The notes beneath the pieces were generated by a model that saw nothing but the letters and a program-made list of their open reading frames with translations, was not told where the DNA came from and searched no databases. Of a stretch of DNA of 64,000 nucleotides, positions 33,701 through 38,223 are shown piece by piece. The stretch lies in the IMG/VR virus record IMGVR_UViG_3300035703_000053, positions 19,754 through 83,753 of that record; one strand, given 5' to 3'. The stretch comes from a virus. The position numbers and the translations under genes were made by a program. The number at the start of each line of letters is the position of its first letter. The stretch's first letter is position 1.

Positions 33701-34055
33701 TGGTAGGTGCGGGCGCTTGGGGAATAGGCTCTGCTGCTGCACGCCTCACTGCAGCACCACTGAGGTCAACAGTGGCTGGTTTTACGGCAGAGGCTGCAGC
33801 TTGAGCAGGGGGAGTACCGCGTAAAAAACGAGTGGCGCCATACGCACCAGCCCCTAAGCCAGCTAAAGCAGCTCCTACGCCCAGAGCTTGGGCCAAATTA
33901 AAACCTTGGTTTTCCTCTTGGGACGGAGATTTGAGTTGATTACGACGAAATGCCAGGACCTCAGGGGCCATTTGAGCCTGTTCTTCCGGATCACGGGGGA
34001 TTGGTGCTCCAGTGGCGCGGCTATATGCGTAGAAATCGGCCTGAGATAACGCCAT
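30768..34055 (-). CDS. Very large virion-block protein, 1095 aa
   Basis: Not recognised. It is the first gene of the minus-strand block, next to a divergent promoter. Residues 55-75 are an Ala/Gly hydrophobic segment (ALGVGAALAGLGAGAYGATR), a possible membrane anchor. Residues 75-160 are Pro/Ala-rich; a large middle region is Thr/Gly/Asn-rich and possibly beta (GKPIRIVDTKTGRVRSLGSY); the end is Gln/Pro/Met-rich. No enzymatic motif was found. It may be an internal virion or fibre-anchoring protein. Confidence 0.6.
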   Translation of the reverse strand: MALSQADFYAYSRATGAPIPRDPEEQAQMAPEVLAFRRNQLKSPSQEENQGFNLAQALGVGAALAGLGAGAYGATRFLRGTPPAQAAASAVKPATVDLSGAAVRRAAAEPIPQAPAPTKSAGLPVVRPSTPPPAPRIQSRQPAEGFSPRAYVESTGSLAEIPQGQATKLPKRANQPGSFADLTEIQNNLLAQTRDQLANAVESGEDQVTGRIKTQLQRNEDYDMSQIETLEDDVAEKQHLMMQEAQPSQMSGYEPGTAINQVASQLPDGLPTDQIENFAQSPGAEQRKISGFKTFSQQAEAISAEAAAQKAAAWALATQRSKAPKNARALQVMGPSHGLTQEEIFHRISASASDYRPGSMEPLTQLDVAALLDPTVPTKNVKDLLGTTLAVRGGRVGRNLDYEVMAEGGGMTERNAGEGIVGEFGSDVYAYNPTTGQFEIDTTADLEDLNLNRGRGTDYEANAADYGDVEGPGGFVLTKGFQERTKSGTTTVPGQISESSGALPGSMRQEREIDRVLPARETLEGDPAAGWTFDPQTGRAYLTGTGTRNKETRTNIAGKPIRIVDTKTGRVRSLGSYQGSITVDDPSYDPTSGGKLLGRYQPATSEPSSEITTQPVTKYMTAQERLIQDEKGNWYVNQAKTKVAGEQPLRGRVGADPNLRDISLNRNELNGVLNNAAEMWSAQGGGSALERQTYLIQSLDNYLKTSKQITLPVLQQNEKRYLSSAAFDFINNIQPGLKETNIYVKPAKVNEQGRPLVNRKTFKTGQIRETPIVDPEYINMEAVPLPGKTKVSGAGGVSAQEVDTETYEGPLTFFAERNEMAPQRLQPGAGRPAVNEPGSVGSRPYLETPPVGFPVKSPGSFARTQNPYTGAAAAAMGPASRVNTGDYQYPNQQLRVNLEPRSGSQLEQLNQFALTANLTPGGRVSRGGLQLGGGMGAIPAGVGTLSESQTISRYGVTGSQLQEAGNRLMAQAAYKRGMQPGPTSATPPPQQGPSSPPLQAPAPMPTERKTPMSTEMAGYARRNATIPQGISPEQARADAVARHIGNYISAAAERMEGPASIQGVKLKGVGQNALRPYQAPSEGMIQQLMRSALRR

Positions 34056-34083
34056 TTGGTTTTATTACGTATATTTTGATCTG

Positions 34084-34130
34084 TTGTCATTCTATTGTTG
34101 ACAAATCTGGGGAATAGAGGAGTTATATTA
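34084..34130. promoter_or_regulatory. Divergent promoter with inverted -35 elements
   Basis: Between the minus-strand late block (first codon at 34055) and the plus-strand block lie TTGTCA (34084-34089) and its inverse TGACAA (34099-34104), nine bases apart. The right arm overlaps a perfect TTGACA (34098-34103) with TTATAT or TATATT 19-20 bases downstream for plus-strand transcription. The left arm read on the minus strand gives ATGACA with TAATAA after 17 bases. A repressor binding the palindrome would cover both -35 boxes. Confidence 0.5.
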
Positions 34131-34157
34131 AAAGAAATAGCTTTGATTACGCACCAG

Positions 34158-34373
34158 ATGGACGCTGGTACCAGGCAAAAACGAATTGAAGCCCTAGAAG
34201 CGATTAAAAACAACGCTCTTAAGTTGGCACGTGAGGGGCGTGACTCGTTGGAAGTGCGTGATTTTGTAACAGAAGCTAAAAAAGAATTGGCATATGAGCT
34301 TCCCGATGAAGAAGCTTTTGTAAAAGCAAAGAATGCAACATTGGCCTATAAGAGGGCAAAAGAGGAAAAATAA
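34158..34373 (+). CDS. Small charged helical protein, 71 aa
   Basis: The ATG at 34158 (MDAGTRQKRIEALEAIKNNA) is preferred to 34095, which lies in the -35 region. It is highly charged and helical throughout, with no recognised family. It is the first plus-strand gene after the divergent promoter, which makes an early or regulatory role possible. Confidence 0.55.
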   Translation: MDAGTRQKRIEALEAIKNNALKLAREGRDSLEVRDFVTEAKKELAYELPDEEAFVKAKNATLAYKRAKEEK

Positions 34374-34492
34374 AATTTTTAAAATTTGTAAAAAATAAAA
34401 ATAAAACAAGGGCAAGTTAGGGTTTAAAGTTAGGGAATATTGGATATTTTACCGACATAAATTAGTTTTTAGTTAATTTTTAATGTTGTGCG

Positions 34493-34512
34493 GCCCAAGT
34501 ATGGGCTTTTTT
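34493..34512 (+). terminator. Rho-independent terminator
   Basis: GCCCA / TGGGC with a four-base AGTA loop is followed by TTTTTTATT. It ends transcription from the promoter at 34.1 kb after the 71-aa gene, so the leader-gene array to the right probably has its own promoters or depends on read-through. Confidence 0.75.
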
Positions 34513-34645
34513 ATTACCTATTTGTAGTTAGGGCGGCCCCTATAGGGCCCAAATAGGATTAAAAATTACCTGACGCTTCTCCAACCAGCTAACCGAAGTG
34601 GAATGTGGGAAGAAAAAAAAGAATAGGTGAGTGGTTGAATATTGT

Positions 34646-34675
34646 ACGGGGGCTGCGCATCCGTTAATAACGCAG
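34646..34675 (+). promoter_or_regulatory. Pseudoknot leader, family 1, copy 1
   Basis: ACGG (34646-34649) can pair with CCGT (34661-34664), and CTGCG (34653-34657) with CGCAG (34671-34675), in the interleaved order of an H-type pseudoknot. The core GGGGGCTGCGCATCCGT is repeated exactly near 35070. It lies 22 bases before the ATG of the 78-aa gene at 34698. Function as a translation or attenuation control is inferred. Confidence 0.6.
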
Positions 34676-34697
34676 AGTTCTACCACAGGTTAGTTCA

Positions 34698-34934
34698 ATG
34701 ACTGAGCGTGTGAAGCGTTTTGAGAGGGCAGCGAGCATGTTGGTTGCTGGCTGTAAGGTTAGCGTGTTGGTAAGTGAGTTACCGCAGGGTAACGTGCAAG
34801 CATGGCTAGCTGAATTGAAAGGTTACGTAATGTTTGGTCACACTGATCCAGGGGATGAGTGGATTTATAAAGTTTACGTTACTGTGAAGAACGGTCGAGC
34901 AGTAGCGCAGGCGAAAGTAGTGTACGTTAATTGA
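34698..34934 (+). CDS. Hypothetical protein, 78 aa
   Basis: Not recognised. The ATG at 34698 follows the family-1 pseudoknot. Helical N-terminus (RVKRFERAASMLVAGCKVSV) and a beta-rich end with V/K/A alternation (VYVTVKNGRAVAQAKVVYVN). No ribosome-binding site of the GGAG type is seen within 12 bases, so initiation may depend on the leader. Confidence 0.55.
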   Translation: MTERVKRFERAASMLVAGCKVSVLVSELPQGNVQAWLAELKGYVMFGHTDPGDEWIYKVYVTVKNGRAVAQAKVVYVN

Positions 34935-34938
34935 GGAT

Positions 34939-35062
34939 AAGTTGGTTTAATCCGACATTATCTGATAAGTAATTGTACTTACTTGTCAATTGTCAGCGTT
35001 TCCTGACACGACTTTTCGGCTACCCGGCGCGAGGCTTGCGGGAAAGACCGTGTGACAGCTGG
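34939..35062 (+). promoter_or_regulatory. Structured leader with mutually exclusive helices
   Basis: TGTCAG (34991-34996) pairs with CTGACA (35003-35008), but CTGACACG (35003-35010) can instead pair with CGTGTGACAG (35049-35058, two-base bulge). Inside the second helix lie CCCG and CGGG arms. A first hairpin GTTGG / CCGAC lies at 34943-34958. The two main helices exclude each other, as in the family-3 elements. It lies ahead of the family-1 pseudoknot and the 58-aa gene. Confidence 0.45.
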
Positions 35063-35067
35063 TAGTA

Positions 35068-35095
35068 ACGGGGGCTGCGCATCCGTACAACGCAG
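35068..35095 (+). promoter_or_regulatory. Pseudoknot leader, family 1, copy 2
   Basis: ACGG (35068-35071) with CCGT (35083-35086) and CTGCG (35075-35079) with CGCAG (35091-35095) interleave as in copy 1. The loop between CCGT and CGCAG is ACAA here and TAATAA in copy 1, while the stems are identical. It ends 23 bases before the ATG of the 58-aa gene, the same spacing as copy 1. Confidence 0.6.
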
Positions 35096-35118
35096 AACAT
35101 TCCATCGCATTCAACGCA

Positions 35119-35295
35119 ATGATTTATTCGGTATGCATTAAGAGTTCGTTGTCGTATCAAGATTTCTTGTTTGCCAAAACATTGTATAGCTCAGTAGAGA
35201 AAGAGTTTTCTACTGAGCAACAAGCTCAACAATATATCCAATCTTTTGAAGATTGGGAGCGTAACTATTTACATATAGAAGTGTTTCCGTTCTAA
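35119..35295 (+). CDS. Small hypothetical protein, 58 aa
   Basis: A complete 59-codon frame from ATG 35119 begins MIYSVCIKSSLSYQDFLFAK and ends WERNYLHIEVFPF. It is soluble, with a helical charged middle (VEKEFSTEQQAQQYIQ). It follows the second family-1 pseudoknot and precedes the first T-arm element. No known family. Confidence 0.6.
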   Translation: MIYSVCIKSSLSYQDFLFAKTLYSSVEKEFSTEQQAQQYIQSFEDWERNYLHIEVFPF

Positions 35296-35303
35296 GTTTT
35301 AAC

Positions 35304-35372
35304 GCCTGATGGTGCAGGAAGGGTTCGACTCCCTTCCCAGGCATTGCCCCCAGCGGAGATGGGCACCGCACA
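35304..35372 (+). promoter_or_regulatory. T-arm/pseudoknot element, family 2, copy A
   Basis: GCCTG (35304-35308) pairs with CAGGC (35338-35342) around a 7-bp arm GGAAGGG / CCCTTCC with the loop TTCGACT, the same as a tRNA T-loop. There is no gap between arm and closing stem, as in the tRNA acceptor/T-arm stack. A second module follows: GCCC (35346-35349) with GGGC (35361-35364), and GCGG (35353-35356) with CCGC (35366-35369), an H-type pseudoknot. This copy lacks the small P2 hairpin of copies B-D. Confidence 0.6.
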
Positions 35373-35373
35373 A

Positions 35374-35388
35374 CAGGAGTTTCCTGTG
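35374..35388 (+). promoter_or_regulatory. Hairpin enclosing the ribosome-binding site and start
   Basis: CAGGA GTT TCCTG forms a 5-bp hairpin that holds the AGGAG ribosome-binding site, with the GTG start overlapping its 3' edge. The second such hairpin at 35861-35874 (ATGGA GTTA TCCAT, start ATG 35873) has different stem bases but the same arrangement. Both would hide the ribosome-binding site until the stem opens. Confidence 0.5.
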
Positions 35389-35481
35389 GACTACACACCA
35401 GTCGGTCAGGTTATTGCACCTTACGTTTCACTGGTTGCAATATTCATTGCTGCCTTTGTAATAGGTTACGTAACCGACTGA
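35386..35481 (+). CDS. Single-pass membrane microprotein, 31 aa
   Basis: A GTG start at 35386 with AGGAG seven bases upstream opens a 31-codon frame: MDYTPVGQVIAPYVSLVAIF followed by IAAFVIGYVTD (first residue from GTG). The central 18 residues are a clean transmembrane helix, with a short charged end. Its TGA lies in the closing stem of the next family-2 element. A host-membrane role is plausible. Confidence 0.55.
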   Translation: MDYTPVGQVIAPYVSLVAIFIAAFVIGYVTD

Positions 35482-35553
35482 TCCGTATAAGCGGGTGACC
35501 AGGTGCAAACCCTGGTCCAGTTATTGCCCCCAGCGGAGATGGGCACCGCACAA
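35477..35553 (+). promoter_or_regulatory. T-arm/pseudoknot element, family 2, copy B
   Basis: A three-way junction: closing stem ACTG (35477-35480) / CAGT (35518-35521), small hairpin CCG TATAAG CGG (35483-35494), and T-arm GACCAGG / CCTGGTC with the loop TGCAAAC (35497-35517). Then follows the same pseudoknot as copy A: GCCC/GGGC with GCGG/CCGC (35526-35549). The last 31 bases are identical to copy A. The upstream stop codon is inside the closing stem, and the next ATG is 14 bases downstream. Confidence 0.6.
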
Positions 35554-35566
35554 TCCACTGCAAAGC

Positions 35567-35782
35567 ATGTACATCATCTTTGTTAATGGCGAACAGCATA
35601 GCTGCTATGGCTCTAACGAATACGTTGAGGCCATAGAAGAAGCTGCTCAGCTGGACCACATGTACAACTCACCTGAGTTGAACGGTGGCGTCCAGGGCGC
35701 CACAGCGGTCGAGATTCTGACTGTATCAGGCAGGATACTGTCTGATGCAGAGCTTGATGCTCGTGCAGCTATGGCTGACTAA
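35567..35782 (+). CDS. Hypothetical protein, 71 aa
   Basis: The ATG at 35567 (MYIIFVNGEQHSCYGSNEYV) is the first that leaves the family-2 element outside the gene; a frame open from 35495 would run through it. It is an acidic protein with a beta start and helix (EAIEEAAQLDHMYNS). No ribosome-binding site is visible between the pseudoknot and the start. Family unknown. Confidence 0.6.
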   Translation: MYIIFVNGEQHSCYGSNEYVEAIEEAAQLDHMYNSPELNGGVQGATAVEILTVSGRILSDAELDARAAMAD

Positions 35783-35856
35783 CTGATCCGTACACACGGA
35801 CTGGGAGGTGTGAGCCCTCCCTCAGTTATTGCCCGACCGTAGGGATGGGCTCCTAC
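35781..35856 (+). promoter_or_regulatory. T-arm/pseudoknot element, family 2, copy C
   Basis: Closing stem AACTGA (35781-35786) / TCAGTT (35822-35827), hairpin CCGT ACAC ACGG (35788-35799) and arm GGGAGG / CCTCCC with loop TGTGAGC (35803-35821). The pseudoknot is GCCC (35831-35834) / GGGC (35847-35850) with GTAGG (35839-35843) / CCTAC (35852-35856). Compared with A and B the second pseudoknot stem has changed on both strands (GCGG/CCGC to GTAGG/CCTAC), as have the T-arm and P2, keeping the pairing. Confidence 0.65.
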
Positions 35857-35872
35857 ACACATGGAGTTATCC

Positions 35873-36157
35873 ATGGATTTGACTACAGGTTGGCAGCAAC
35901 ATCCCAACGTGCCTGGTGGTTACCACCTGGTTTACGTTGATGATCTGGTCGGTGACTTATCCATTGTTACTGGACCGAGAGGTTCAGGGCTAATGGCATC
36001 TAACGACCCAGGTCAGGAACCTACTTATGAAGTGTGGTTTCCAGGGATGGCTGATCCAACCGGTCACCTAACACTTGATGAGATCAAAGGGATCATCAAG
36101 TACATGCGTCAACGTGAGCAGGAGCGTATGAACTACTGCTACAACGAAGACAACTGA
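35873..36157 (+). CDS. Hypothetical protein, 94 aa
   Basis: The ATG at 35873 (MDLTTGWQQHPNVPGGYHLV) has GGAG six bases upstream, hidden in the hairpin ATGGA GTTA TCCAT; ATG 35861 in the same frame is the alternative. The protein is beta-rich and soluble, with a helical end (LDEIKGIIKYMRQREQERMN). Family unknown. Confidence 0.6.
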   Translation: MDLTTGWQQHPNVPGGYHLVYVDDLVGDLSIVTGPRGSGLMASNDPGQEPTYEVWFPGMADPTGHLTLDEIKGIIKYMRQREQERMNYCYNEDN

Positions 36158-36220
36158 TCCGTATAAGCGGGAGGCAGGGTGCAAACCCCTGCCCAGTTAT
36201 TGCCAACCACTGAGGTTGGC
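36152..36220 (+). promoter_or_regulatory. T-arm element, family 2, copy D
   Basis: Closing stem AACTG (36152-36156) / CAGTT (36194-36198), hairpin CCG TATAAG CGG (36159-36170), and T-arm GGCAGGG / CCCTGCC with loop TGCAAAC (36173-36193). The downstream module here is a simple 7-bp hairpin GCCAACC / GGTTGGC (36202-36220); I could not find a pseudoknot partner for its loop. The next ATG is 11 bases away. Confidence 0.6.
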
Positions 36221-36231
36221 TTGCAAACACA

Positions 36232-36405
36232 ATGGGCATTCGCAAAACTTTGGCCAATGCACTTAACTCGACAGCAGCAATGCTGGAGAGTGACACATCT
36301 AAAGAGTACATCAGCGCCAAGCTGAGTGAGTACCGTATCCGTGCGGCAGCAATCATGATGCCAAAGGATATGGCATTCATCATTACTCCTAAGACAGACA
36401 TTTGA
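36232..36405 (+). CDS. Small hypothetical protein, 57 aa
   Basis: ATG 36232 opens MGIRKTLANALNSTAAMLES and the frame ends ITPKTDI at 36405. Helical, Ala/Met/Lys-rich, soluble. It starts 11 bases after the hairpin of family-2 element D, with no ribosome-binding site of the GGAG type. Family unknown. Confidence 0.55.
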   Translation: MGIRKTLANALNSTAAMLESDTSKEYISAKLSEYRIRAAAIMMPKDMAFIITPKTDI

Positions 36406-36436
36406 TCTCAACAGTCAACTTAATTCAATTCAGCTT

Positions 36437-36664
36437 ATGTTTATCTATCAACCAAAGGATGCACTTGATCGTGTCGTATGGTATGGAGGTGAATCTACTC
36501 AGCTCCACTATGAGCAGGAAGTAGATGGATGGGACGGCAATCCTGATTGGATTGAACGTTCAGTTCGTACTCTTGGTGGTGGTATACCAGCGGGAGTATC
36601 TGAACTACAAGCCGAGCTTGTGGATTATTACAACTACTGTCAGTGCGCAGTTAACTACGATTGA
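36437..36664 (+). CDS. Hypothetical protein, 75 aa
   Basis: Not recognised. MFIYQPKDALDRVVWYGGES starts 31 bases after the preceding stop; that short gap has no obvious structure. Trp/Tyr/Asp-rich, acidic, with a helical end (SELQAELVDYYNYCQCAVNY). Its stop is directly followed by the first family-3 element. Confidence 0.55.
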   Translation: MFIYQPKDALDRVVWYGGESTQLHYEQEVDGWDGNPDWIERSVRTLGGGIPAGVSELQAELVDYYNYCQCAVNYD

Positions 36665-36665
36665 C

Positions 36666-36723
36666 TCCTGTAATTAACCCTTTGCTTTGGCAGAGGGTTT
36701 CCTACAGGATTCAACAATCCTGT
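36666..36723 (+). promoter_or_regulatory. Strand-exchange leader, family 3, copy 1
   Basis: Outer stem TCCTGTA (36666-36672) / TACAGGA (36703-36709) encloses an internal loop ATT/TCC and an inner stem AACCCT / AGGGTT. The 3' outer strand can instead form an 8-bp hairpin ACAGGATT (36704-36711) / AATCCTGT (36716-36723) with a CAAC loop. The two states exclude each other. It lies between the 75-aa and 79-aa genes, 25 bases before the latter's ATG. Confidence 0.65.
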
Positions 36724-36748
36724 CACTCAACTCAACTAGGACTCAACA

Positions 36749-36988
36749 ATGACTCCTGCATACGTTGAACGGCTACTTACACAAGATGCTCGACTGCTTG
36801 CCAGGAGAGATTCCCCTGCCATTGACCAAGATCTTGAGCAGCAGCGTCAAGCTGCACTCGAAATCTTTTTCAAATGGCAGGATGATGCCTGTCAATTTGA
36901 AGACGTTATACCGTTCTGTGTTGTGCTCCAGCGCAAAGTAAATCTCAATCGAGATTTGCTACGTTGGGAACGCCAGAACGCAGACTGA
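36749..36988 (+). CDS. Hypothetical protein, 79 aa
   Basis: Not recognised. MTPAYVERLLTQDARLLARR begins a fully helical, charged, Gln/Arg/Leu-rich protein. It sits between the first and second family-3 elements, and its stop is one base before the second. Confidence 0.55.
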   Translation: MTPAYVERLLTQDARLLARRDSPAIDQDLEQQRQAALEIFFKWQDDACQFEDVIPFCVVLQRKVNLNRDLLRWERQNAD

Positions 36989-36989
36989 C

Positions 36990-37060
36990 TTCTGTACTTA
37001 ACCTTCCGTTGATATGAATTCGTATCGGCGGTAGGTTTTCTACAGGACTCAACATCCTGT
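36990..37060 (+). promoter_or_regulatory. Strand-exchange leader, family 3, copy 2
   Basis: Outer stem TTCTGTA (36990-36996) / TACAGGA (37041-37047, one G-T pair), internal loop CTT/TTC, inner stem AACC / GGTT with further CCG / CGG pairing around an AT-rich loop. Alternative hairpin ACAGGA (37042-37047) / TCCTGT (37055-37060). It precedes the OB-fold-like gene at 37104. Confidence 0.6.
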
Positions 37061-37103
37061 CACCAGTACATACGTACTACCAATCCAATTCAACACAACG
37101 GTC

Positions 37104-37523
37104 ATGTTTAGCAACACCATTATCGGTCGCGTTGTTTACATGGAGCCTGCCGTGCATGAAGGTAGGGAATTCCTGGCTATCAAGCTGGCAGTATCCGATA
37201 TCTCTGGCAACGAGATCCGTATTAAATTCAACAACTCGAACGGGTTGTTTACTGCGTACAAGAATGGCACACTCGTTATTGGTCACCAGCTAATCCTTAC
37301 TCAGTTCGACGTTCGTCTTAATAGCATTCGTACGCATTACCTCAAAGATGGCCTGCTTCATCAGCTGAGGTATCCGGAGATTGCACTGACGAAGGTCAGA
37401 GCTTTTATGGGTTCAGCTCCAAGGCAGAAGGCAGAAGTGCCTCATGCCTACACCGATAACCAACAGGTGGAAGAGCTGACACCATACGGTGGCGAACCAA
37501 CGCTAGAGACTGTACCGTTCTGA
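37104..37523 (+). CDS. OB-fold-like protein with SSB-type tail, 139 aa
   Basis: The first 105 residues are beta-rich with an OB-fold rhythm (IIGRVVYMEPAVHEGREFLA, then IKLAVSDISGNEIRIKFNNS), and the protein ends ETVPF after an acidic/Pro-rich linker, like the P-F tip of bacterial SSB that recruits partner proteins. A second SSB-like gene is at 51456. It may be a single-strand DNA- or RNA-binding accessory protein; the fold is inferred from pattern. Confidence 0.5.
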   Translation: MFSNTIIGRVVYMEPAVHEGREFLAIKLAVSDISGNEIRIKFNNSNGLFTAYKNGTLVIGHQLILTQFDVRLNSIRTHYLKDGLLHQLRYPEIALTKVRAFMGSAPRQKAEVPHAYTDNQQVEELTPYGGEPTLETVPF

Positions 37524-37524
37524 A

Positions 37525-37591
37525 GTCTGCACTTAACCCTTCTGTCGAGAGACAGTGGGTTTTCTGCAGACATCTCACCGCAGGTGTCTGT
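37525..37591 (+). promoter_or_regulatory. Strand-exchange leader, family 3, copy 3
   Basis: Outer stem GTCTGCA (37525-37531) / TGCAGAC (37565-37571), internal loop CTT/TTC, inner stem AACCC / GGGTT capped by CTGTC GAGA GACAG. Alternative helix GCAGACA (37566-37572) / TGTCTGT (37585-37591). Compared with copy 1, all three strands have changed together so that both alternative pairings survive. It starts two bases after the stop of the 139-aa gene. Confidence 0.65.
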
Positions 37592-37611
37592 ACTATCCAT
37601 CAGCTCAACTT

Positions 37612-37815
37612 ATGAAACATGTAATCAAGCTCAAGCCTAAACACTATGTTCACCTCGATTCTTACGGTGAGTCTCATGAGACTCGCGGTAGTGAGGTGAT
37701 TGTCCTGGCCTTGGGTATACTCATCAGTGCACTCACCGTAGGTGCATTACTTGGCACTGATATTACTCAACCTACTCAACAGAACCATGGCAATTCACAT
37801 CGCACTGATCGTTGA
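37612..37815 (+). CDS. Single-pass membrane protein, 67 aa
   Basis: ATG 37612 (MKHVIKLKPKHYVHLDSYGE) follows the third family-3 element by 20 bases. Residues 28-48 (VIVLALGILISALTVGALLG) form one transmembrane helix; a polar Gln/Asn/His-rich tail follows. It overlaps the next gene by 29 bases. Function unknown. Confidence 0.55.
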   Translation: MKHVIKLKPKHYVHLDSYGESHETRGSEVIVLALGILISALTVGALLGTDITQPTQQNHGNSHRTDR

Positions 37816-38014
37816 TGCTACTGGCCGCTATGCCCATGTTTGGGGAGAAGCTTCAAGTTGGGATGACTTCATTGACCAACTTGAAGAACTAGGCGCAGAA
37901 GTAATTGAAGAACAAACTTCTGATTGGGAAGGTTATACCAAGGAAGAGATAGATGAAGATTGTATTTCAATTGGTAAGTTATTAATTGATACAGACTTTG
38001 TACCTTATGAATAG
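37787..38014 (+). CDS. Acidic hypothetical protein, 75 aa
   Basis: The ATG at 37787 (MAIHIALIVDATGRYAHVWG) is preferred to 37742, which lies inside the membrane protein gene. It is a small alpha/beta-type acidic protein (FIDQLEELGAEVIEEQTSDW) without a recognised family. Confidence 0.55.
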   Translation: MAIHIALIVDATGRYAHVWGEASSWDDFIDQLEELGAEVIEEQTSDWEGYTKEEIDEDCISIGKLLIDTDFVPYE

Positions 38015-38160
38015 GCCACCCATAACTGGAGTGGAATGACTCCAGATTTGAGTAGGCTCCCCCTGGCCCCCGGCCAACAGCCAGCACCAGGGATATGGCT
38101 GTTTAGTGTTTGACTTTACTTTATTAAGTATTTGAGTATTTGAAGTTTATTCAATTTACT
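38015..38160 (+). other. Intergenic structured region
   Basis: CTGGAG / CTCCAG (38028-38047) forms a 6-bp hairpin, and CCCTGG / CCAGGG near 38060-38094 encloses GGCC...GGCC and further pairing, similar in style to other leaders here. No credible gene lies in it. It is followed by the family-4 pseudoknot at 38170. Confidence 0.4.
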
Positions 38161-38163
38161 TAT

Positions 38164-38223
38164 ATGGATGGACCTGAGCATGTCCTTAAACTGCTCAGCA
38201 AACTTATCTATTACACACCATGA
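38164..38223 (+). CDS. Possible 19-aa leader peptide
   Basis: ATG 38164 opens MDGPEHVLKLLSKLIYYTP and stops at a TGA that overlaps the next gene's ATG (38220). The frame runs through the family-4 pseudoknot at 38170-38198. It could be a leader peptide coupling translation to the 90-aa gene, or chance; evidence is only the overlap. Confidence 0.25.
   Translation: MDGPEHVLKLLSKLIYYTP
38170..38198 (+). promoter_or_regulatory. Compact pseudoknot, family 4, copy 0
   Basis: GGAC (38170-38173) pairs with GTCC (38182-38185), and CTGAGCA (38174-38180) with TGCTCAG (38192-38198), separated by the invariant TTAAAC loop. The order is interleaved (H-type pseudoknot). In the five other copies the first stem is CGTC / GACG, so both stems are supported by paired changes. 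It lies 21 bases before ATG 38220. Confidence 0.65.

Larger units (their letters stand above)
34374..34697 (+). other. Non-coding stretch with terminator and pseudoknot leader
   Basis: This 324-base gap holds an AT-rich stretch after the 71-aa gene, a terminator at 34493-34512, the sequence GGGCGGCCCCTATAGGGCCC near 34531-34550 that can form a short GC hairpin, and a pseudoknot leader at 34646-34675. No credible open frame was found in it on either strand. Confidence 0.6.

Noticed and set aside
34531-34550. Second terminator at GGGCGGCCCCTATAGGGCCC
   Set aside because: Only a three-base stem pairs cleanly and no T-run follows.
35304-35343. A complete tRNA gene at family-2 copy A
   Set aside because: The T-arm and closing stem are tRNA-like, but only about 40 bases are present, without D-arm, anticodon arm or room for them.
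37555-37815. Longer 86-aa form of the membrane protein
   Set aside because: Its first 19 codons lie in the family-3 leader; the ATG at 37612 follows the structure.
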